This document shows positions 42,773 to 50,813 of a stretch of 64,000 nt of DNA, piece after piece (the first letter of the stretch is position 1; every line of letters starts with the position of its first letter). The position numbers and the translations under genes are program-made. Below the pieces are notes generated by a model. It had not been told where the DNA came from. It worked only from the letters and a program-made list of their open reading frames with translations, and did no database searches. Source of the DNA: Pseudomonadota bacterium (GTDB lineage: Bacteria; Pseudomonadota; Gammaproteobacteria; Steroidobacterales; Steroidobacteraceae); NCBI GenBank assembly GCA_018241445.1, contig JAFEDT010000016.1:62001-126000 (forward strand), written 5' to 3'.

Positions 42773-43408
42773 TCACGCCGCGTCCCTGAAGTCGCCCAGC
42801 TGCGCCGCGTGCGCGCGCTGGAACGCGGGCCGCGCCGTGCAGCGCTCGACGTACGCCTTCAGCCGCGGATCGGTCACGAGCTCAGGCAGGATACGCAGCA
42901 CCGTCGACATCAGCAGATCCCCCGCGGTGAAACGCTCCCCGTCCAGGTAGGGCTTGTCCCCCAGGGCGGCTGCCAGGCCCGTGAGGCGACGCTGCGCGAA
43001 GGCCGCCGCGCCCGGCCGGCGCAGCTTGCCCCATTCCTCCTTTGAATACAGCAGATCGATGATCGCCACGTTCATGATGTGCGGTTCGACGGAATTCAGC
43101 GCCGCGATCAGCCACTGCGTGGCCCGTGCCCGCGCCCCCGGATCCTTCGGCAGCAGTGCTTCGCTGCGCTCACCGATGTGCAGCACGATGGCGCCCGTCT
43201 CGAACAGCACCTGTCCGTGCTCCTCGAAGATCGGCACCTGGCCGAAGGGCTGCAGTGCGCGGTACTCCGGCTTGTCCTGGTCCCCCTGTTTCAGCAGGCG
43301 CGTGCGATAGGGCAGGCCCGCTTCCTCCAGTGCCCAGCGCACCCGCAGGTCGCGCACCTGTCCGCGCGCGAAAGCGGGAACCCACTCAAAGGCCGATATC
43401 GTGATCAT
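42773..43408 (-). CDS. Glutathione S-transferase family protein
   Basis: A 211-residue GST. The thioredoxin-like half has the W-V-P-A-F-A-R-G-Q active-site region (residues 8-16), LQPFGQVPIFEEHGQVLFETGAIVLHIGE with cis-Pro and the Glu-Thr glutathione site, and the helical half has YLDGERFTAGDLLMST. The ATG at 43408 follows AAGGAG; the longer frame is unsupported. It may be co-transcribed with the bicupin gene. Substrate unknown. Confidence 0.88.
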   Translation of the reverse strand: MITISAFEWVPAFARGQVRDLRVRWALEEAGLPYRTRLLKQGDQDKPEYRALQPFGQVPIFEEHGQVLFETGAIVLHIGERSEALLPKDPGARARATQWLIAALNSVEPHIMNVAIIDLLYSKEEWGKLRRPGAAAFAQRRLTGLAAALGDKPYLDGERFTAGDLLMSTVLRILPELVTDPRLKAYVERCTARPAFQRAHAAQLGDFRDAA

Positions 43409-43471
43409 TTCCTGAACTCCTTGACCGAAGTTGACATCCGCAGGCGCCATAGGCCGGCTCCTGTCAGCCCG

Positions 43472-43514
43472 CCTGGCGCCCGCCCGGACTCCACTGTCTC
43501 AGGGCGGCGCCAGG
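43472..43514 (-). terminator. GC-rich stem-loop behind the phosphoesterase gene
   Basis: The left arm, 43472-43485, and the right arm GGGCGGCGCCAGG (43502-43514) pair over 13 bp with a single bulged C. It lies downstream of the leftward phosphoesterase gene and upstream of the GST gene. No T-run follows on either strand, so termination would be weak; it may instead stabilise an mRNA end. Confidence 0.35.
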
Positions 43515-43550
43515 GCCCGTGAGTAACAACATTGTCGTGAATCCCGCGGC

Positions 43551-44570
43551 TCACCGCAAAGCCGGCCGCGGACGCGCCCGCACCTGGAAGCGGTCCGGCT
43601 CACTCCACGCCTGCGCCGCCGACGCATCCGGATCGAAGCGCACCATGGTGCCCGTGAGCACGTCCCCGTCGAGCACAAAGCGCAGGTAGTGGAAATTCAC
43701 GGCCGTGTGCAGGTGCGAGCGCTCACCGAAGATCCGCAGTGTCGGCACCGGCGTGGCGCCGCCGCCGCCGCTCACCAGCCAGGTGACACCGTAGCGCGAG
43801 TAACGCTCGTAATTGTGGACATGACTGCCGATGACCACCGCACGCACCGGCAGCAGCGCCGCATGCTTGCGCAGGTAGCGCGCAATCTCCTTCTCATCCT
43901 TCGCCGGCGGGAACAGCGGGTCGCGCACCGGCGGGTAGTGCAGCAGCACCAGCACGAACCGCACACCGGGTCCGGTGTGGTTGATCTGCTGCTCGAACCA
44001 GCGCCGCTGTTCACTGCCCACCGTCAGGGCCGAGTCCGAATCCAGCACCAGCGCCAGGATCTCGCGGCCGACGCTCACCGAGTACCAGCGCCACGGCCGT
44101 ACCGCGAGGGGTTCGAGCGCTGACCACCAGTTCCCGAGACACACAGCCTCAGTCCCGGGCGCACAACCCTTGAACTCATGGTTGCCGAGCGCAGGGAAGA
44201 CGGGAATGCCGCTTTGTCTCCACGCCGCGGTTTCCTCGCGGTACACCGCGTAATCGTCGGCGTTGCTGCCCTGGTAGACAAGATCGCCGCCGATGAAGAT
44301 GGCCGCCGGGTTCTGCGCGGCGATCCCGGCCACCAGCGCGCGGCGCGCCACGCTGTTCACAACGTCCGGGCGGTGCGTGAAGCGCGTGTCGCCGTAGACA
44401 ACGAAAGTCAACGGCGCCGGGCCACTCGTCACCGGCACCTCGAAGTGCGGCGGCGCGGCGCCGGCGCCCCTCTGACCCTGGCCCAGTGCCAACGCCACCG
44501 TGGCGACGCACGACAGCAGCAGCGTGCCCACCGCCATGAGTGCCCGGCGTCGGCGCGCGCACCCCGGCAT
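43551..44570 (-). CDS. Secreted calcineurin-like metallophosphoesterase
   Basis: A 339-residue protein with an Arg-rich n-region and hydrophobic signal (ALMAVGTLLLSCVATVALA), followed by a calcineurin-type phosphoesterase domain. The metal motifs are all present in order: VVYGDTR, IGGDLVYQG, ALGNHEF, LLHYPPV and IGSHVHNYER. It resembles purple-acid-phosphatase-like periplasmic enzymes. The start at ATG 44570 gives a clean signal peptide; a GTG at 44612 would add 14 residues. It lies right after the SRPBCC gene and could be coupled to it. Substrate unknown. Confidence 0.85.
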   Translation of the reverse strand: MPGCARRRRALMAVGTLLLSCVATVALALGQGQRGAGAAPPHFEVPVTSGPAPLTFVVYGDTRFTHRPDVVNSVARRALVAGIAAQNPAAIFIGGDLVYQGSNADDYAVYREETAAWRQSGIPVFPALGNHEFKGCAPGTEAVCLGNWWSALEPLAVRPWRWYSVSVGREILALVLDSDSALTVGSEQRRWFEQQINHTGPGVRFVLVLLHYPPVRDPLFPPAKDEKEIARYLRKHAALLPVRAVVIGSHVHNYERYSRYGVTWLVSGGGGATPVPTLRIFGERSHLHTAVNFHYLRFVLDGDVLTGTMVRFDPDASAAQAWSEPDRFQVRARPRPALR

Positions 44571-44615
44571 TTTCAGCCGCTCAACTTTGCGCAGCGCCAC
44601 ACCATCCACCACCGC

Positions 44616-45062
44616 TCAGCCGTCCGCAATTTCCGGCTCGACCAGGTGCGCCAGCTGCCGCAGCGACTCCTGCCACCCCAGGTAGCACATCTCCAGCGGG
44701 ATGGCCTCCGGCACGCCCTCCTGCACGATGCTGACGTCCGTGCCGCACGTCACCTTGCGCAGCGCCACCGTCACCTGCATTTCGCCCGGCATATTCGGAT
44801 CGTCGAATCGATCCGCGTAGCGGATACGCTCGTCGGGAACCAGCTCCAGGTAGCGCCCTCCGAAGGAGTGCGCATTGCCGGTGGAGAAGTTGTTGAAGGA
44901 CATGCGGTAGCCGCCCCCGACACGTGCATCCATCTGGTGCACTCTGCACGTGAAGCCATGGGGCGGCAGCCACTTCGTCATTGCGTCGGGTTCCAGGAAG
45001 GCGCGGTAGACCTTGTGCGGCGGCGCACGCAGGACCCGGTGCAGGCGGACGGTGTTGCTCAT
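44616..45062 (-). CDS. SRPBCC/AHSA1-family protein
   Basis: A 148-residue START/Bet v1-fold protein of the AHSA1 type: VRLHRVLRAPPHKVYRAFLEPDAMTKWLPPHGF, then GGGYRMSFNNFSTGNAHSFGGRYLELVPDERIRYADRFDD and a C-terminal WQESLRQLAHLVE. These form a hydrophobic ligand pocket. The ATG at 45062 has AAGGAG before it. It is divergent from the SDR at 45257, across a 194-base gap that holds a GTACC/GGTAC dyad. Function unknown. Confidence 0.88.
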   Translation of the reverse strand: MSNTVRLHRVLRAPPHKVYRAFLEPDAMTKWLPPHGFTCRVHQMDARVGGGYRMSFNNFSTGNAHSFGGRYLELVPDERIRYADRFDDPNMPGEMQVTVALRKVTCGTDVSIVQEGVPEAIPLEMCYLGWQESLRQLAHLVEPEIADG

Positions 45063-45177
45063 GGTGGATGGCTCCTTGGTCGATCTGCCCGCCGCGGACT
45101 GCGGCGGTTCCTGTAGGCCTGCCGATCTTACGCCAGCGCCGCTCCGGGTGCGGCCGCTCCCACCGCTGCACGCGCTC

Positions 45178-45193
45178 GTACCAAGTTCGGTAC
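45178..45193. promoter_or_regulatory. Dyad GTACC-N6-GGTAC in a divergent gap
   Basis: GTACC (45178-45182) and GGTAC (45189-45193) flank AAGTTC, between the SRPBCC gene and the SDR gene. Similar spacing is used by HxlR-type and related small repressors, but none is encoded adjacent. No clear -35/-10 pair is seen in the gap. Confidence 0.4.
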
Positions 45194-45256
45194 ACTGGAC
45201 CTGCTTCCTAAGGGAGAGGTGCTCAGCACCCGACGGCCACACCTCCGGGAGGACTC

Positions 45257-45985
45257 ATGACCGTAAGCCGCGCCATCGTCACCGGTGCCAGCTCGGGCAT
45301 CGGCGCGCACACCGCGCACGCCCTGCTGCAGCAGGGCTACGAGGTCATCAACGTCTCACTCGAGCCGCCCGCAGCCTCCAGCCCGGGCATCCGCACGGTT
45401 CTCGCCGACCTCTGCGATCCTCACTCCGCCCGCGACACCTTCGCGCAGCTCGCGCAGGAGGGCGCCGCGACCACGCTGGTGCACTGCGCCGGCGCGATCC
45501 GCGAGCGGCCCCTGGAAGAGGTCACAGCAGAGGACCTGGATGCACTCTCGCGCCTGCACGCCGGCGCCGCCGTGGCGCTGGTGCAGGCCAACCTGCCGGC
45601 GATGAAGGCGGCGCACTTCGGCCGCATCGTGCTGGTCACCACGCGCGCGGTGCTGGGCCTGGCGCGCCGCACCGCCTACTCCTCCAGCAAGGCGGGACTC
45701 ATCGCCCTGGCGCGCACCTGGGCGCTCGAGCTCGCGCCCTACGGCATCACCAGCAACTGCGTCGCGCCGGGCCCCATTGCCGACACCGCCATGTTCCACG
45801 ACCTGGTGCCGCGCGGCAGCGAGCGCCTGGCGGCGCTGGCGCGCGCCGTCCCGGTCGGCCGCACCGGCACACCGGCCGACGTGGCACGCGCCATCATGTT
45901 TTTTGTGAATCCGGAGGCGTCGTTCATCACCGGCCAGACGCTGTTCGTGTGCGGCGGCACCTCGGTGGGCAGCCTCTCATTCTGA
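45257..45985 (+). CDS. Short-chain dehydrogenase/reductase (FabG-like)
   Basis: A 242-residue classical SDR with the cofactor motif TGASSGIGAHTA (about residues 9-20), a weak NNAG equivalent (HCAGAI), catalytic YSSSK at about residues 139-143, and CVAPGPIADT. GGGAGGA precedes the ATG. It is a likely NAD(P)-dependent alcohol or diol dehydrogenase. It precedes the amine dehydrogenase operon by 117 bases on the same strand; it could dehydrogenate the cis-diol or alcohol made there. That is inference. Confidence 0.88.
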   Translation: MTVSRAIVTGASSGIGAHTAHALLQQGYEVINVSLEPPAASSPGIRTVLADLCDPHSARDTFAQLAQEGAATTLVHCAGAIRERPLEEVTAEDLDALSRLHAGAAVALVQANLPAMKAAHFGRIVLVTTRAVLGLARRTAYSSSKAGLIALARTWALELAPYGITSNCVAPGPIADTAMFHDLVPRGSERLAALARAVPVGRTGTPADVARAIMFFVNPEASFITGQTLFVCGGTSVGSLSF

Positions 45986-46102
45986 TGTTCTGAAAATGCG
46001 CCGCGGGTTCGCTTATCGGACCAAAGCGCGGCTGCGTCACCCCTGCAGCGGCTGGACAGTCCCGGCGACGCGCGACAGAATCGGATCGCGAGGGCTCAAA
46101 CC

Positions 46103-47269
46103 ATGCGCTTGAAACTGGCCGCTGCCGCCGCAGCGCTGCTCCTGCCCGCTGTTACCGCGGCTACCCGGGCCGTTGCGGCCACGCCGCCCCTGCTGCCGGC
46201 CGATCCGGCGGGGACCTCCGTGGTCCTGGCTTCGCCCCCATCGCCGCACTGGGTGTGGGTCAACGACGTCGTGTTCAACCACATGCCCGACGGCCAGGCG
46301 ATACTGGTCGATGGCGACAGCGGCCGCATGCTCGGCATGCTCAACACCGGCAACATGTTCGCGCGCGTGGTGCTGTCCGCCGACCGCAAGCTGATCTTCT
46401 CGCCGGAAACCTACTTCTCGCGCGGCACGCGCGGCACGCGTACCGACGTCGTCACCATCTACGACGCCGCGAAACTTGCGCCGCTCTCGGAGATCGTGAT
46501 CCCGCCCAAACGCGCCGCCATCATGCCGATGATGGCCGCCAACGACCTCACCGACGACGGCCGCTTCCTGCTGATCTACAACTTCACGCCCTCGCAGTCG
46601 GTCTCGGTGGTGGACATGCAGCAGCGCCGCTTCGCCGGGGAGATCGAGACCTCCGGCTGCGCACTCGTCTATCCCACGGGGCCGCGTTCGTTCTTCAGCA
46701 TCTGCGCGGACGGCGCCTTCCTCGAGGAACAGCTCACCGACAGCGGCACACTCGCACACAGCCAGCGCACCGCGAAGCTGTTCGACGCCGTACACGACCC
46801 CCTCACCGAGAAGCCGGTGCGCGTCGGTGACACCTGGTACTTCGTCTCCTTCTCGGGGCAGATCCAGCCCGTGACCCGCACCGGCCAGGGCCTGCGCGCC
46901 GATCCCCCCTGGTCCCTGCTGCAACCGGTGGATGCCGCACAGCATTGGCGCCCGGGAGGCCTGCAACAGCTCGCCGCACATGCCGCCAGCAACCGCCTGT
47001 ACGCCATCATGCACCAGGGAGACCTGGCGACCCACAAGGAACCGGGGCCGCAGGTGTGGGTCTATGACCTGGCCACACACAAGCGCATCCAGCGCATCAT
47101 GCTCAAGAACCCGGCCGGGTCGATCCAGGTCAGCCGTGACGCACAGCCGCTGCTGTTCGCCACGTTCATCGGCAGCACCACCCTCGATATCTACGACGGT
47201 CTCGACGGTCGGCACCTGCGCTCGGTGACGGAGCTGGGTACAACACCGACTGTGATGGTGACGCCATGA
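46103..47269 (+). CDS. mauB: TTQ-dependent amine dehydrogenase heavy chain (MauB/AauB-like)
   Basis: A 388-residue periplasmic beta-propeller subunit with a signal peptide (about 1-25). Family features include VNDVVFNHMPDGQAILVDGDSGRMLGM, DVVTIYDAAKLAPLSEIVIPPKRA, FLLIYNFTPSQSVSVVDM, WYFVSFSGQIQPV and a C-terminal DGLDGRHLRSV. In methylamine and aromatic amine dehydrogenases this subunit forms an alpha2-beta2 complex with the light chain and shapes the substrate channel. It is the first gene of a seven-gene operon, and its stop overlaps the light chain start (ATGA). GAGGG lies upstream of its ATG. Whether the substrate is methylamine or an arylalkylamine is not decided by sequence; the neighbours favour aromatic. 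Confidence 0.88.
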   Translation: MRLKLAAAAAALLLPAVTAATRAVAATPPLLPADPAGTSVVLASPPSPHWVWVNDVVFNHMPDGQAILVDGDSGRMLGMLNTGNMFARVVLSADRKLIFSPETYFSRGTRGTRTDVVTIYDAAKLAPLSEIVIPPKRAAIMPMMAANDLTDDGRFLLIYNFTPSQSVSVVDMQQRRFAGEIETSGCALVYPTGPRSFFSICADGAFLEEQLTDSGTLAHSQRTAKLFDAVHDPLTEKPVRVGDTWYFVSFSGQIQPVTRTGQGLRADPPWSLLQPVDAAQHWRPGGLQQLAAHAASNRLYAIMHQGDLATHKEPGPQVWVYDLATHKRIQRIMLKNPAGSIQVSRDAQPLLFATFIGSTTLDIYDGLDGRHLRSVTELGTTPTVMVTP

Positions 47270-47781
47270 AACACATGGACCTGCTGACCGAGCGCCTGAC
47301 TCGCGCGGTCGCGCAGCGCAGTTCGCGCCGCGGCTTTCTGGGCTCCCTCGGCGCGCTGATGGTGGGCGCCGCATCCCTGCCGCTGCTGCCGGTGGCGCGC
47401 GGCGCGCAGCCGCCCGCCGAGAAAGATCACGCGTCCACGCAGGATCCGGCGAGCTGCGAGTACTGGCGCCACTGCGCCATCGACGGCTACCTGTGCAGCT
47501 GCTGCGGCGGTTCCCAGTCCACCTGTCCGCCGGGCACCGAGCAGTCCCCAGTCACCTGGGTCGGCACCTGCCACAACCCGGCCGACAACCGCGACTACGT
47601 GATTTCCTACAACGACTGCTGCGGCAAGAGCACCTGCGGGCGCTGCCTGTGCAACCGTAACGAAGGTGACAGCCCCCTGTACGTGCCATTCCAGTCGAAC
47701 GACTACGACTGGTGCGCGGGCAGCCACTCCGACATCCCCTACAACTGCTCCACGGCGCGCATCGTCGCCCCGGCGCGCTAG
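47266..47781 (+). CDS. mauA: TTQ-dependent amine dehydrogenase light chain (MauA/AauA-like)
   Basis: A 171-residue catalytic subunit with a twin-arginine signal (SSRRGFLGSLGA). The mature chain is Cys-rich, 12 Cys forming the six disulfides of the family. Tryptophan tryptophylquinone comes from two Trp residues. Here W98 and W149 are 51 apart, the spacing of W57 and W108 in Paracoccus methylamine dehydrogenase. D73, D117 and T163 lie at the offsets of active-site D32, D76 and T122. Landmarks: CAIDGYLCSCCGG, PVTWVGTC, SYNDCCG and SNDYDWC. The subunit oxidises a primary amine to an aldehyde plus ammonia and passes electrons to a periplasmic carrier. Confidence 0.93.
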   Translation: MKHMDLLTERLTRAVAQRSSRRGFLGSLGALMVGAASLPLLPVARGAQPPAEKDHASTQDPASCEYWRHCAIDGYLCSCCGGSQSTCPPGTEQSPVTWVGTCHNPADNRDYVISYNDCCGKSTCGRCLCNRNEGDSPLYVPFQSNDYDWCAGSHSDIPYNCSTARIVAPAR

Positions 47782-47795
47782 GCCAGGAGCGCGCG

Positions 47796-48212
47796 ATGCT
47801 CGCCCGCGCGACACTGGCAGCCTGCGTGGGACTGCTGTCCATGGCCGCCGCGTCCGCCTACGAGCCGCACATCAACTACATGCTCAACTGCATGGGCTGC
47901 CACGCCCCGGACGGCCGCGGCGATCCGGGCCACGTACCCGACATCCGCGGCACGCTGGCGCCGTTTGCCGCCGACGAAGCCGGCAGGCGCTTCATGACGC
48001 AGGTCCCGGGTGCCGCGCTGTCACGGCTCACAGACGCCGAGCTGGCGGGCGTGCTGAACTGGATGGTGGACAACCTGGCCGCACCGCAAGTGCCGCCGGC
48101 CTCACTCAAACCGTTCACCGCGCAGGAGATCGCCGCCTGGCGCGCCACACCGCTGGTGGACGTCACCGCCGCACGCCGGCAACTGCTCGCACACCTCGCC
48201 CAGGACAAATGA
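47796..48212 (+). CDS. Small periplasmic monohaem cytochrome c
   Basis: A 138-residue protein with a signal peptide (about 1-21) and one c-type haem site, CMGCH at residues 32-36, followed by a short cytochrome domain with a probable axial Met in RRFMTQVPGAAL. Similar small cytochromes accompany aromatic amine dehydrogenase genes. It is probably the electron acceptor of the enzyme or part of cofactor maturation, since no amicyanin or azurin gene is visible. It starts 14 bases after the light chain, and its stop overlaps mauE by 4 bases. Confidence 0.85.
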   Translation: MLARATLAACVGLLSMAAASAYEPHINYMLNCMGCHAPDGRGDPGHVPDIRGTLAPFAADEAGRRFMTQVPGAALSRLTDAELAGVLNWMVDNLAAPQVPPASLKPFTAQEIAAWRATPLVDVTAARRQLLAHLAQDK

Positions 48213-48808
48213 CAACACTCACACTCGACCCTGTGCTGGGGCTGCTGGCGGGCGCGGCCTTCGCCCTGCTGTTCGCCAGCGCCGCGCTGCACAAGCTGCG
48301 CGACCTCGCGCAATTCAACGAAGTGTTCCTGGCGTACCGCCTGCCGTTGCCGCAGTCCGTGCGCCTCTCGCTGCTGGTGCCGCTGGCCGAGCTGGCCGTG
48401 ACCCTTGCGCTGCTGATTGCACTCGCGGTGCCAGGCTGGCGCGGCGCCGCGGCCCTCACCGGCGCGGTGCTGCTGACCGGCTACGCTGCCGGTATCCTGC
48501 TGAACCTCGTGCGCGGCCGGCGCGACCTGGCCTGCGGCTGCGGTGGCGCGGACGACGCCCAGACGATCGCGCCATGGATGGTGGTACGCAACCTGTTGCT
48601 CGCCGCGCTCCTGCTCGCGGCGCTGAGCCTGCCCTGGACCGCGCGCGTGCTCACATACACAGACTGGCTCACGCTCGCATGCGCCGTGCCCGCCGTGGCA
48701 CTGCTGTACCTGACCTTCGACCGCCTGGCCGGCCGCGTGTTGCCGCAGGGCGCACTGCTGCGGCAGCCTGCGAGCGCAGCCGGCGCCGAGCTGCAGGATT
48801 CCCCGTGA
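48209..48808 (+). CDS. mauE: MauE-like integral membrane protein
   Basis: A 199-residue polytopic membrane protein with about five helices and the MauE signature RRDLACGCGG at about residue 105. In methylamine and aromatic amine dehydrogenase clusters, MauE (DoxX/VKOR-like) is required together with MauD to deliver and fold the disulfide-rich light chain. It overlaps the cytochrome gene and mauD by 4 bases each. The N-terminal helix pattern LLAGAAFALLFASAALHKLRD is typical of the family. Confidence 0.88.
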   Translation: MTTLTLDPVLGLLAGAAFALLFASAALHKLRDLAQFNEVFLAYRLPLPQSVRLSLLVPLAELAVTLALLIALAVPGWRGAAALTGAVLLTGYAAGILLNLVRGRRDLACGCGGADDAQTIAPWMVVRNLLLAALLLAALSLPWTARVLTYTDWLTLACAVPAVALLYLTFDRLAGRVLPQGALLRQPASAAGAELQDSP

Positions 48809-49419
48809 ACGCGGCGGGCAGCGCGCTCACGGGCCTGCAGGTTTCCAACCTGCTGCAGTGGGTGGCGGTACTGCTGCTCATCACCGCCACCGTGATGCTG
48901 GCGCGCCAGCTCGCCATCTTCTACCGGCGCATCGCCCCGGTCGGCGCACTGATGTTGAACCGCGGACTCGCAGTGGGTGAGCCGGTCCCGGTGCTGGAGG
49001 TCACGACGCTCGAGGGCGCCACGCTGCGCCTCGGCGCCGCGCGCGGCGACAGCCGCAGCACACTGCTCCTGTTTGTCTCACCGACCTGCCCGGTCTGCAA
49101 GGCGCTGCTGTCGGCCGTGAAGTCGGCTCGCCGTGACGAACGCCAATGGCTGGACGTCGTGCTGGCGAGCGACGGCGAGGCGCCCGAACACCAGGGCTTC
49201 GTGCGCCGCCAGGGCCTCACCGGCATCCCCTACGTCCTGTCGGCGCCGCTCGGCATGACCTACCAGGTGGCCCGCCTGCCGTACGCCGCGCTGATCGACG
49301 CCGGCGGGGTGCTGCGCGCGCGCGGACTGATCAACTCGCGCGAACACCTGGAGAGCCTGTTCGAGGCGCAGCGTCTCGGGGTCGCATCCCTGCAGCAGTA
49401 CTTCGCAGGTGCCGCATGA
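48805..49419 (+). CDS. mauD: MauD-like thiol-disulfide exchange protein
   Basis: A 204-residue membrane-anchored thioredoxin-like protein. It has one N-terminal helix (LLQWVAVLLLITATVMLARQLAIFY) and the redox site SPTCPVCK with C95 and C98. MauD is the disulfide-handling partner for the six-disulfide light chain, acting in the periplasm. The GTG start overlaps the mauE stop (GTGA), and its own stop overlaps the Rieske dioxygenase start. Its presence confirms that the operon can mature its amine dehydrogenase. Confidence 0.9.
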   Translation: MNAAGSALTGLQVSNLLQWVAVLLLITATVMLARQLAIFYRRIAPVGALMLNRGLAVGEPVPVLEVTTLEGATLRLGAARGDSRSTLLLFVSPTCPVCKALLSAVKSARRDERQWLDVVLASDGEAPEHQGFVRRQGLTGIPYVLSAPLGMTYQVARLPYAALIDAGGVLRARGLINSREHLESLFEAQRLGVASLQQYFAGAA

Positions 49420-50813
49420 GTGCGCCGCCCGATCGCATGAACCTGCCGCGCTACCGCGGCCAGCCGCAGGCGCTGCGCGCCCTGGTGCGCCCCGACAGCG
49501 TGCATCGCAACGTCTATGTGGACCCGGAGGTTTTCGAGCTGGAGATGGAACAGCTCTGGCGCAACACCTGGATCTACGTCGGTCACGACAGCCAGGTGCC
49601 CAACGCCGGCGATTACTTCAGCACGCGTCTGGGCCGCGAGCCCGTGATCCTGCTGCGCGGCGCCGACGGCGAAGTGCGCGTGCTGTTCAACCGCTGCGCC
49701 CACAAGGGCACCCGCCTGGTCAGTGCTGTGCACGGCCGTTGCGAGGGCGGACTGCTGCGCTGTCCCTACCACGGCTGGACCTACCGCCTCGACGGCACCC
49801 TGCGCACCGTGCCGCTGCGTGCCGGGTACGAGGCCACCGGCTTCGACAACAGCGAAGCGGCGCAAGGCCTGCGCGCTGTCACCGCGGTCAACTACCGCGG
49901 CTTCGTGTTCGCGCGGCCCGCCCCGCAGGGCATCGGTTTCGAGGAATTCTTCGGTGAGTCACTGTCCTCCATCGACAACATGGTGGAGCGCTCACCCGAG
50001 GGCCGGCTCGAGGTCGCCGGCGGCGTGCTGCGCTACCTGCACGACTGCAACTGGAAGCTGTTCGTCGAGAACCTCAACGACGCCATGCACCCGATGGTGG
50101 CGCACGAGTCCTCGGCCGGCACCGCCAAGCGCCTGTGGGACGGGCAGCCCCCCGGAGCGCCGGTGCCGATGGTGATCGAACAGTTCACGCCCTTCGTCAA
50201 CGGCTACGACTTCATGGACCGCATGGGCCTGAAGATCTTTGACAACGGCCACAGCTACACCGGCGTCAACTTCTCGATCCACTCGAAGTACGCGCAGGTC
50301 GGCGAGTACGAAAAACGCATGGCGGCGGCCTACGGCGAGGAACGTGCACAGCGCATCCTGGGCGAGGCGCGCCACAACACCGTCTACTACCCCAGCCTGA
50401 CCATCAAGGGCGCCATCCAGGCCATCCGCGTGGTGCGCCCGCTGGCGGTCGACCGCACCCTGATCGAGAGCTGGACCTTCCGCCTCGCCGGCGCGCCCGA
50501 CGAGCTGCTGCAGCGCACTGCCACCTACACCCGGCTCATCAACTCGCCCACCTCGGTCGTCGGCCACGACGATCTGCACTGCTACCGCGCCATCCAGGAG
50601 GGACTGGCGGCCGGCGGCAGTGAGTGGGTGAGCCTGCACCGCAACTACCACGGCGGCGAGGGCGTCGGGCTCACCGGCATATACGGCGCCACCAACGAAG
50701 TCTCCATGCGCGGCCAGTTTCGCGCCTGGAGCCGCTTCATGGAGGCCCAGCCCGCACCGCAGCCGGCGGAACCGCCGCCGCCAGCCCGGCCAGCGCCCAC
50801 ACCATCCCGATGA
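49416..50813 (+). CDS. Rieske ring-hydroxylating dioxygenase, alpha subunit
   Basis: A 465-residue large subunit of an aromatic-ring dioxygenase. Rieske ligands: C94, H96, C116 and H119 (CAHKGT...CPYHGW). The mononuclear iron site is ENLNDAMHPMVAH, giving D222 as bridge region and H225 and H230 as ligands; the catalytic Asp would lie towards the end. The last 20 residues are Pro/Ala-rich. It resembles the benzoate/anthranilate/biphenyl-type oxygenases. The ATG overlaps the mauD stop by 4 bases. No ferredoxin or reductase is in the operon, so electrons come from elsewhere. Finding it inside an amine dehydrogenase operon is unusual. Confidence 0.9.
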   Translation: MSAPPDRMNLPRYRGQPQALRALVRPDSVHRNVYVDPEVFELEMEQLWRNTWIYVGHDSQVPNAGDYFSTRLGREPVILLRGADGEVRVLFNRCAHKGTRLVSAVHGRCEGGLLRCPYHGWTYRLDGTLRTVPLRAGYEATGFDNSEAAQGLRAVTAVNYRGFVFARPAPQGIGFEEFFGESLSSIDNMVERSPEGRLEVAGGVLRYLHDCNWKLFVENLNDAMHPMVAHESSAGTAKRLWDGQPPGAPVPMVIEQFTPFVNGYDFMDRMGLKIFDNGHSYTGVNFSIHSKYAQVGEYEKRMAAAYGEERAQRILGEARHNTVYYPSLTIKGAIQAIRVVRPLAVDRTLIESWTFRLAGAPDELLQRTATYTRLINSPTSVVGHDDLHCYRAIQEGLAAGGSEWVSLHRNYHGGEGVGLTGIYGATNEVSMRGQFRAWSRFMEAQPAPQPAEPPPPARPAPTPSR

